From Bacteroidota bacterium (GTDB taxonomy: Bacteria; Bacteroidota; Bacteroidia; Flavobacteriales; Flavobacteriaceae), in NCBI GenBank assembly GCA_021793535.1, contig JAJYSO010000120.1:1-6057 (forward strand): DNA of 6,057 bases. The letters are read 5' to 3'. Made by a program: the position numbers and the translations under genes. How positions within the stretch are numbered: position 1 is the stretch's first letter; every line of letters starts with the position of its first letter. Positions 1 through 4,856 of the stretch are shown piece after piece. The notes under the pieces were generated by a model. It had not been told where the DNA came from. It did not search any database and saw nothing but the letters and a program-made list of their open reading frames with translations.

Positions 1-118
1 GATCTGAATTGGCCATTTCATACTTCACTTTAACATCGTTCTCTTTAAGTGCTTTCTGGTAAGGTCCACAGGCACTTAAAATTAAAGCGAGTATCAGCAG
101 GGCAAATAGGTTTTTCAT
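1..118 (-). CDS. bamD: BamD outer-membrane assembly lipoprotein, N-terminal part (truncated by window edge)
   Basis: Only the first 39 codons are present; the rest lies beyond the left edge. The translation begins MKNLFALLILALILSAC: a lysine, a hydrophobic stretch, then the lipobox L14-S15-A16-C17, so this is a signal-peptidase-II lipoprotein acylated on Cys17. After the Cys comes GPYQKALKENDVKVKYEMA, which matches the start of flavobacterial BamD proteins as I know them (C-x-x-YQKALKS-x-D-x-x-x-KY). BamD is the TPR-repeat lipoprotein on the periplasmic face of the outer membrane that works with BamA to insert beta-barrel proteins. The TPR repeats themselves are not visible here, so the identification rests on the N-terminus alone. 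The ATG at 116-118 is the natural start because it puts the signal peptide exactly at the N-terminus. A TAnnTTTG promoter element lies 18 bp upstream, so the gene may be transcribed separately from the DUF6913 gene behind it. Confidence 0.8.
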   Translation of the reverse strand, partial: MKNLFALLILALILSACGPYQKALKENDVKVKYEMANSD

Positions 119-136
119 GAATAGAAAATATTTCGG

Positions 137-144
137 CAAAATTA
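137..144 (-). promoter_or_regulatory. Candidate -7 box of the bamD promoter (TAATTTTG)
   Basis: Read on the minus strand, this octamer is TAATTTTG, an exact match to the flavobacterial -7 consensus TAnnTTTG. It ends 18 bp before the bamD ATG, giving a leader of roughly 10-12 nt. No clear TTG -33 element lies 17-23 bp upstream; that stretch is A/T-only. The call therefore rests on the -7 box and its position. An alternative is that bamD is read through from the DUF6913 gene. Confidence 0.5.
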
Positions 145-159
145 CTGTTTTCTACAGTA
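143..159. repeat. 17-bp inverted repeat TACTGT-N5-ACAGTA at the bamD promoter
   Basis: Two perfect 6-bp arms (143-148 and 154-159) flank a 5-bp centre. On the minus strand the repeat lies just upstream of the candidate bamD -7 box and shares two bases with it, which is where a repressor operator would sit. It could also fold as a short 6-bp RNA hairpin at the end of the DUF6913 transcript. It lacks the GC content and adjacent T-run of a standard intrinsic terminator, although a T7 run does lie a few bases before it on the minus strand. Confidence 0.45.
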
Positions 160-236
160 TTAAAAAAATGAAAACTTGCTTATAATAAAGAAATTCCCGA
201 TTCAAAACAAATTTTTAGGGCAATTGCTATAAATTG

Positions 237-767
237 TTAATTAATTTTAGACAAAATCGTTTGCAACACTCCTGTAAAGCTTTCTACTGCATCGGGATCC
301 ACAACAATGGTCAAATCATTCCGCACATCCTGTTCACTTCTCAACCCAATACGAAACTTCGCCGGGGTAGCCGCACTTAAAAAGGCAAGCTCACAAGAGG
401 CCTTGGCAAAGTAATTCACCAAAACATCATACTTTTTATCCTTAAAAGCTTGGGCATCACTCCCTGTTTTAAACGCTCCTCTCCATGTGAGCTGATCATT
501 AGTAAAAACTTTATCTGTATAAATAATCTCTGCATTTTTTCTACGCAGCGGGACAACAATAGTATCCACTTCTACAAGTGCTTGATTCAAGCAGTCTCCT
601 CGGATAAAGGCCTCTTTCAATATGCTCATATCTCGGTAATCGGACAAAATATTAAGATCCACAATCAGCCCTACCGAAGCAATCGTGCTCATTTTTTCAG
701 GTACGTATACCCTTTGCAAAAGAAAGGTTTTCTTTTGTATTGTGCTGCGCGTGAATTTTCTAAACAT
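237..767 (-). CDS. DUF6913-family protein, function unknown
   Basis: A 176-residue protein of unknown function. I recognise it as a member of the flavobacterial DUF6913 family from three regions: the beta-strand-like SVGLIVDLN (31-39); the central YDVLVNYFAKASCELAFLSA (113-132), which corresponds to the family's F-D-x-L-I-x-Y-Y...L..VxALSxA; and KFRIGL (137-142) followed by a short acidic DLTIVVD (151-157). There is no signal peptide and no membrane segment; the basic N-terminus (RKFTR, QKK) is not followed by a hydrophobic core, so the protein is probably cytoplasmic. The start is fixed by an in-frame TGA two codons upstream of the ATG at 765-767. The gene lies directly behind bamD on the same strand and is divergent from the five-gene operon. 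No catalytic motif is evident. The CDS call is strong; the family call is from memory. Confidence 0.8.
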   Translation of the reverse strand: MFRKFTRSTIQKKTFLLQRVYVPEKMSTIASVGLIVDLNILSDYRDMSILKEAFIRGDCLNQALVEVDTIVVPLRRKNAEIIYTDKVFTNDQLTWRGAFKTGSDAQAFKDKKYDVLVNYFAKASCELAFLSAATPAKFRIGLRSEQDVRNDLTIVVDPDAVESFTGVLQTILSKIN

Positions 768-848
768 TCTTCAAACTTTATAACCATCCAGAATTAGAAT
801 CTCTACAAAGATGCTGAAAAAATTCATTTTCGCTTATTCTACCCCACA

Positions 849-877
849 CAAAACTATCCTCTGCTAATGATTCCAAA
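849..877 (-). promoter_or_regulatory. Candidate flavobacterial promoter for the DUF6913 gene
   Basis: On the minus strand there is a TTTG (-33 element, 874-877), a 17-bp spacer, then TAGTTTTG (-7 element, 849-856). This is an exact fit to the Bacteroidota pattern TTG-N17-23-TAnnTTTG. Transcription would start near 842, leaving an untranslated leader of about 75 nt before the ATG at 767. The length of that leader is the main reason for caution. Confidence 0.6.
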
Positions 878-894
878 TCACTATCCTATACCGC

Positions 895-905
895 ACGCTA
901 AGCGT
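895..905. repeat. Short palindrome ACGCT-A-AGCGT between the divergent promoters
   Basis: A perfect 5-bp inverted repeat around one central base, noticeably richer in GC than the AT-rich DNA around it. It lies between the two divergent promoters: 18 bp upstream of the -33 element of the minus-strand promoter and about 65 bp upstream of the plus-strand -33 element. It could be a regulator-binding site, but an 11-bp dyad can easily occur by chance. Confidence 0.25.
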
Positions 906-969
906 ATTCTATCAATTATAGTAAACTGGCTTCACTTTTCAAATTCCTAATCGCCAAGACAAGACCCTA

Positions 970-998
970 TTGTATTCTTACAAAAAATAGTACTTTTG
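970..998 (+). promoter_or_regulatory. Candidate promoter of the five-gene operon
   Basis: TTG at 970-972, an 18-bp spacer, and TACTTTTG at 991-998 match the flavobacterial consensus TTG-N17-23-TAnnTTTG exactly. The -7 box ends 16 bp before the ATG at 1015, so the leader should be only about 10 nt. It is A-rich (AATAAAGATAC) with no Shine-Dalgarno sequence, as is normal for Bacteroidota. I found no comparable element in the gaps between the downstream genes. Confidence 0.7.
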
Positions 999-1014
999 TT
1001 CAAAATAAAGATAC

Positions 1015-2010
1015 ATGCTAAAAATAGGAGTTCTAGGTGCAGGTCATCTGGGGAAAATTCATTTGCGTCTAGCGCAGCAATCCGAACGCTATCACCTGGC
1101 CGGCTTCTTTGACCTCGATCAAGAGAATGCTCATCAAGTAAAAAAGGATTTTGGATATCACCTCTTTGACTCTGCCGAAGAACTTATTCGCTCCGTAGAT
1201 GTCGTTGACATTGTTACCCCCACCCTATCACATTTCAAAATCGCCCAAATGGCACTCAAGGCCGGAAAGCACATTTTTGTCGAAAAACCCATTACTTATA
1301 CCTATCAGGAAGCCGAGACATTGATGAAATTGGCCAAAGAAATGGGGGTTAAGGGACAAGTAGGACACGTGGAACGCTTCAACCCCGCCTTTCAGGCGGT
1401 AGAATCACGCATTGAAAACCCCATGTTCGTGGAGGCTCACCGTTTGGCAGAGTTCAATCCCCGTGGAACGGATGTTCCTGTGGTATTAGATTTGATGATT
1501 CATGACATCGAGGCCGTTATGAGCGTAGTAAAAGGCCAGGTCAAAACGATTCATGCCAGCGGTGTTTCCATCCTCAGCAAAACTCCCGATATCTGTAATG
1601 CCCGAGTAGAGTTTGAAAGCGGCTGTGTGGCCAATTTTACCGCCAGTCGGATCTCTCTCAAAAACATGCGAAAACAACGCTATTTCCAACGCGACGCATA
1701 CATATCGATCGACTTTTTAGAAAAAAAATGTGAAGTGGTCAAGATGAAGGATGCCCCAGCGCAACCAGATGAATTTGCCATGATTCTACAAAATGCGGAG
1801 GGGAAACGCAAACAGATTTATTTTGACAATCCAAAAATAAAAGACAACAACGCTATCTTGGAAGAGTTGGAAAGCTTGGCTGATGCCATCGAACAAGACA
1901 GCACTCCCAAAGTAACGCTGCAACAAGGAGCTAATGCATTAAAAGTAGCCAATCAAATCATGGATATCATCAACTCCGAATACGAACGGCTAAAAAAAAT
2001 CAATTTCTAA
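1015..2010 (+). CDS. Gfo/Idh/MocA-family NAD(P)-dependent oxidoreductase
   Basis: A 331-residue, probably cytoplasmic oxidoreductase of the Gfo/Idh/MocA family, whose members mostly oxidise or reduce a hydroxyl/keto group on sugars, nucleotide sugars or inositols. The N-terminal Rossmann fold opens with GAGHLGKIH (G8, G10, G13), and D33 at the end of the second strand suggests a preference for NAD over NADP. The signature EKP is at 90-92 (HIFVEKPIT, with the conserved active-site K91). DLMIHDIE (159-166) supplies the D159-x3-H163 pair that lines the active site in this family. The segment GHVERFNPAF (117-126) also occurs in UDP-N-acetylglucosamine 3-dehydrogenase-like members (GnnA type), but no partner aminotransferase (gnnB) is visible here, so the substrate is left open. 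Length is normal for the family. It is the first gene behind the 970-998 promoter and is followed after 4 bp by the next gene. Confidence 0.88.
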   Translation: MLKIGVLGAGHLGKIHLRLAQQSERYHLAGFFDLDQENAHQVKKDFGYHLFDSAEELIRSVDVVDIVTPTLSHFKIAQMALKAGKHIFVEKPITYTYQEAETLMKLAKEMGVKGQVGHVERFNPAFQAVESRIENPMFVEAHRLAEFNPRGTDVPVVLDLMIHDIEAVMSVVKGQVKTIHASGVSILSKTPDICNARVEFESGCVANFTASRISLKNMRKQRYFQRDAYISIDFLEKKCEVVKMKDAPAQPDEFAMILQNAEGKRKQIYFDNPKIKDNNAILEELESLADAIEQDSTPKVTLQQGANALKVANQIMDIINSEYERLKKINF

Positions 2011-2014
2011 ACTT

Positions 2015-2902
2015 ATGAAAAATATTGCTGTTATAGGCGCCGGAACCATGGGAAACGGAATCGCCCACACCTTCGCGCAATACGGATACACTGTCAACCT
2101 TATCGACATCTCCAGCGACAGTCTAAAAAAAGGGGTGGAGACGATTGAAAAAAACTTGGACAGGATGCTTAAAAAGGATAAAATATCTGAACAGGAAAAA
2201 CAAGAAACCCTCGATCGTATCCACACCTACACACAAATGGAAGAAGGCGTTAAAGAGGCGACTCTCGTTGTGGAAGCTGCGACAGAAAATGAAGAACTGA
2301 AACTCCAAATTTTCGAGCAGTTGGATCAGTTGTGCCCAAAAGAGGTGATATTGGCATCCAACACAAGCTCCATATCCATCACTAAAATTGCGGCAGCAAC
2401 CCACCGTCCTGACAAAGTCATCGGAATGCACTTTATGAATCCTGTTCCCATGATGAAGCTCGTTGAAATCATCACTGGTTATGACACTTCAAGGGAAACT
2501 ACCGATAGCATTCTTAAAACCGCAAAAAACTTAGGAAAAGAACCGGTGAAGGCTAACGATTATCCGGGGTTTGTCGCCAATCGCATTCTCATGCCCATGA
2601 TTAATGAAGCCATAGAGACCCTGTATAACGGGGTTGCAGGTGTAACGGAAATAGATACCGTTATGAAATTGGGAATGGCCCATCCCATGGGCCCTCTACA
2701 ATTGGCAGACTTTATTGGGCTAGACGTTTGCCTATCTATTTTAAATGTCATGTACGACGGTTTTAAAAACCCAAAATACGCACCCTGCCCACTTCTCGTC
2801 AATATGGTATTGGCTGGGAAAAAAGGAGTCAAATCGGGTGAAGGGTTTTACGATTATAGCGAACATAAAAAAGCAGAAAAACCCGCTGCCCAATTCTTAT
2901 AG
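2015..2902 (+). CDS. hbd: 3-hydroxybutyryl-CoA dehydrogenase (3-hydroxyacyl-CoA dehydrogenase family)
   Basis: A single-function 3-hydroxyacyl-CoA dehydrogenase of 295 residues, the usual size for Hbd/PaaH-type enzymes. It interconverts (S)-3-hydroxyacyl-CoA and 3-oxoacyl-CoA with NAD, in short-chain fatty acid, butanoate or aromatic-acid breakdown. The Rossmann motif GAGTMGNGIAH (8-18) and D31 indicate NAD binding. The catalytic set known from the clostridial enzyme is complete: S118 in SNTSS, H139 in GMHFMNPVP, E151 in KLVEII and N189 in GFVANR. The helical C-terminal dimerisation domain follows, with the conserved HPMGPLQLADFIGLD (223-237) and GKKGVKSGEGFYDY (268-281). It starts 4 bp after the previous stop and ends 3 bp before the next start, so translation is probably coupled. 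No thiolase or enoyl-CoA hydratase lies nearby, so the exact chain length and pathway are inferred from the family only. Confidence 0.93.
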   Translation: MKNIAVIGAGTMGNGIAHTFAQYGYTVNLIDISSDSLKKGVETIEKNLDRMLKKDKISEQEKQETLDRIHTYTQMEEGVKEATLVVEAATENEELKLQIFEQLDQLCPKEVILASNTSSISITKIAAATHRPDKVIGMHFMNPVPMMKLVEIITGYDTSRETTDSILKTAKNLGKEPVKANDYPGFVANRILMPMINEAIETLYNGVAGVTEIDTVMKLGMAHPMGPLQLADFIGLDVCLSILNVMYDGFKNPKYAPCPLLVNMVLAGKKGVKSGEGFYDYSEHKKAEKPAAQFL

Positions 2903-2905
2903 ACC

Positions 2906-4144
2906 ATGCCAAAGATTGTTCCTTTTCGCGCCGTCAGGCCTACCCGGGATAAAGTAAGCCTTATCGCATCCAGAGCTTACGAAAGTTATACGGAAGAACA
3001 ACGCAAGGCCAGATTGGACACTAATCCTTATTCCTTTTTACATGTTCTTAATCCAGGGTATAAATACCATAAGGTCATTTCTGGACATCGACATTTCGAA
3101 CTGGTAAAGAACAGGTATGAAGAATTCAAGGACAACGGATACTTTATAAAAGACAGTCAACCGGCATACTACTTCCACAAAATTGTCAACCGGGAAAACC
3201 AAGTTTTCCACGGAATTGTCGGGGCGGCCAGTATTGAGGATTATCAGCACAACATCATTAAAAAACATGAGGAAACCTTGTCCAAACGCGTGGAGACCTT
3301 CAAAAATTATCTAGAGATCGCTCGTTTTAGTGCAGAGCCCGTTTTGGTGACCTATAAAGACAATGCCAGGCTAAAAGAAATCTTTAACACGATTTCAAAG
3401 ACGCGAGCAGAATATGAATTTACTACTACTTATAGAGACACCCACTATTTATGGGTGGTTGATGATCAAGAGGTGGTTCAGGAAGTAACCCAACAATTCT
3501 CACAAATGGACAGTGCATACATTGCCGATGGACATCATCGTTCTAAAGCATCTGCGTTGTTAGCGGACCATTATGCTCAAAAAGAGGAGCAAGCCGCTTC
3601 AAGCGAGGCGCTGCGTTACTTTATGACTTTCAACATTCCGGAAAGCGAGCTGAGCATATATGAATTCAATAGACTGGTAAGGGATCTTAACGGACTCAGC
3701 AAAGAAGAGTTCTTAGTGGAACTGGATACTTATTTTCACATCGAAAACAGGGGAAATACCTTTTATCGCCCTGAAAAAAAAGGATTTTTCTCCATGTATT
3801 TGGATGGTGCGTTTTATTCCCTTCATTTGAGAAAATATAATTATACCTTTACAGATTCCCTTTCCAAGTTAGATGTGAGAATATTATACGACACCATTCT
3901 CAATCCAATTTTGGGCATTAAGGACTTAAGGCACGACAAAAGAATTAGTTATGCGCATGGGAAAAAAGGAATGGCCTATATCAAAGGACTGATAGACAAA
4001 GGAGAATACGCCATAGGATTCGGATTATTGCCCACAACCATTGAAGAAGTAAAAGAAATAGCCGATGACGGTTTAGTCATGCCCCCAAAAGCCACCTATA
4101 TAGAACCTAAGCTAAGAAGTGCGGTCACAATTTATGAAATCTAA
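2906..4144 (+). CDS. DUF1015-family protein with a ParB/Srx-kinase-like DGHHR motif
   Basis: A 412-residue soluble protein of the DUF1015 family, full length for that family. Recognisable landmarks are the N-terminal IVPFRAVRPTRDKV (4-17) and the turn RLDTNPYSFLHVLNPG (36-51). The central AYIADGHHRSKAS (204-216) is the most conserved part of the family. Near the end, MPPKATYIEPKLRSA (392-406) is the usual C-terminal signature. There is no signal peptide or transmembrane segment. No biochemical function is established that I can cite. The D208-G209-H210-H211-R212 motif resembles the phosphate-handling DGHxR loop of free-serine kinases of the ParB/sulfiredoxin fold (SerK, SbnI). From memory, some Bacteroidota carry DUF1015 genes beside serC and serA. 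A role in serine or phospho-amino-acid metabolism is therefore a plausible guess, not a call. The gene lies 3 bp after hbd and 11 bp before yggS. Confidence 0.88.
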   Translation: MPKIVPFRAVRPTRDKVSLIASRAYESYTEEQRKARLDTNPYSFLHVLNPGYKYHKVISGHRHFELVKNRYEEFKDNGYFIKDSQPAYYFHKIVNRENQVFHGIVGAASIEDYQHNIIKKHEETLSKRVETFKNYLEIARFSAEPVLVTYKDNARLKEIFNTISKTRAEYEFTTTYRDTHYLWVVDDQEVVQEVTQQFSQMDSAYIADGHHRSKASALLADHYAQKEEQAASSEALRYFMTFNIPESELSIYEFNRLVRDLNGLSKEEFLVELDTYFHIENRGNTFYRPEKKGFFSMYLDGAFYSLHLRKYNYTFTDSLSKLDVRILYDTILNPILGIKDLRHDKRISYAHGKKGMAYIKGLIDKGEYAIGFGLLPTTIEEVKEIADDGLVMPPKATYIEPKLRSAVTIYEI

Positions 4145-4155
4145 GAGATGTGATT

Positions 4156-4818
4156 ATGAATACTATTGAAGAACGTTTAAAAATGATTCGGGAGAGCCTG
4201 CCGGAAGATGTGACGCTGGTCGCCGTTTCAAAGACAAAATCGGTTGAAGAGATCCGGATAGCCTACGACGCGGGACAGCGCATCTTTGGAGAAAATAAGG
4301 TACAGGAAATGACCTCAAAATACGAGCGTTTGCCCAAGGATATCCTCTGGCATATGATTGGGCATGTACAGAGCAATAAGGTAAAGCACATGGCCCCTTA
4401 TGTAAACCTGATCCACGGTGTTCACAAAATGAAATTACTTAAAGAAATCAACAAATGCGCTAAAAGAGAAAATCGTGTCATTCATTGTTTGTTGCAGTTA
4501 AAGATAGCCAAGGAAAACACAAAATTTGGCATGGATGTGGAAACCATGAACAATATTCTGACCTCTGAAGAGTATGCACAAATGGAAAATGTCAAAATTA
4601 TCGGACTCATGGGAATGGCTACCTTTACCGATAGTAAAAAACAAATCAGAAGCGAATTCGAATTTCTCAAAAAGAACTTCGATTCTTTTGCCAAAACCCA
4701 CCCTGAACTCACCGTCCTCTCTATGGGAATGAGTGGTGATTATCACATTGCCATAGAATGTGGCTCAACCATGGTTAGGATTGGAAGTAAAATTTTCGGT
4801 GAACGGCAGTATCATTAA
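4156..4818 (+). CDS. yggS: YggS/PLPBP-family pyridoxal-phosphate homeostasis protein
   Basis: A 220-residue single-domain TIM-barrel protein of the YggS/PROSC family. It binds PLP without known enzymatic activity and buffers B6 vitamers and amino/keto-acid pools in the cytoplasm. The PLP-binding lysine is K26 in LVAVSKTK. Family motifs follow in order: GENKVQE (45-51), WHMIGHVQSNKV (65-76), GLMGMATF (150-157), SMGMSGDYHIAI (189-200) and the phosphate-binding GSTMVRIGSKIFGER (203-217). Length is normal (about 220-235). I take the ATG at 4156 as the start. A GTG two codons upstream (4150) is in frame and would add only M-I. Another ATG at 4148 is followed at once by TGA and is not usable. The gene begins 11 bp after the DUF1015 stop and probably shares its transcript. 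The C-terminus stops soon after the GSTMVRIG loop, as is normal. Confidence 0.93.
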   Translation: MNTIEERLKMIRESLPEDVTLVAVSKTKSVEEIRIAYDAGQRIFGENKVQEMTSKYERLPKDILWHMIGHVQSNKVKHMAPYVNLIHGVHKMKLLKEINKCAKRENRVIHCLLQLKIAKENTKFGMDVETMNNILTSEEYAQMENVKIIGLMGMATFTDSKKQIRSEFEFLKKNFDSFAKTHPELTVLSMGMSGDYHIAIECGSTMVRIGSKIFGERQYH

Positions 4819-4834
4819 TTAGATATTCATCTAA
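4819..4834 (+). repeat. Small AT-rich hairpin TTAGAT-attc-ATCTAA directly after yggS
   Basis: A perfect 6-bp stem with a 4-nt loop begins at the base after the yggS stop codon. It has only one G-C pair per arm and is followed by A residues, not a T-run, so it is too weak to be an intrinsic terminator. It might mark a processing or attenuation point in the 38-bp gap before the exonuclease gene, the longest gap within the operon. Confidence 0.25.
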
Positions 4835-4856
4835 AAACCTGAAGAACAAACCCTCT

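Noticed and set aside
143..159. LexA/SOS box at the bamD promoter
   Set aside because: The arms TACTGT and ACAGTA match the enterobacterial box, but CTG and CAG are 7 bp apart rather than 10, and Bacteroidota are not expected to share that operator.
772..780. TAAAGTTTG on the minus strand just before the DUF6913 start, as a possible -7 box
   Set aside because: It has three rather than two bases between TA and TTTG, and it sits only 4 bp from the start codon, leaving no room for a transcript start. The 849-877 promoter fits better.
450..797. A 115-codon plus-strand open frame opposite the DUF6913 gene
   Set aside because: It lies almost wholly antisense to a gene with recognisable family motifs, its translation has no coherent motif, and it has no suitable promoter. 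It is a shadow frame.
2745..2957. A 70-codon plus-strand open frame bridging the end of hbd and the start of the DUF1015 gene
   Set aside because: It is in another frame across two well-identified genes, with no recognisable protein features.
4150..4158. GTG at 4150 as the yggS start
   Set aside because: It would add only two residues before an in-frame ATG at 4156, which already gives the usual N-terminal length. GTG starts are less common, though it cannot be excluded.
4819..4834. Hairpin after yggS as an intrinsic terminator
   Set aside because: The stem is 6 bp with one G-C pair per arm and is followed by A residues instead of a T-run.
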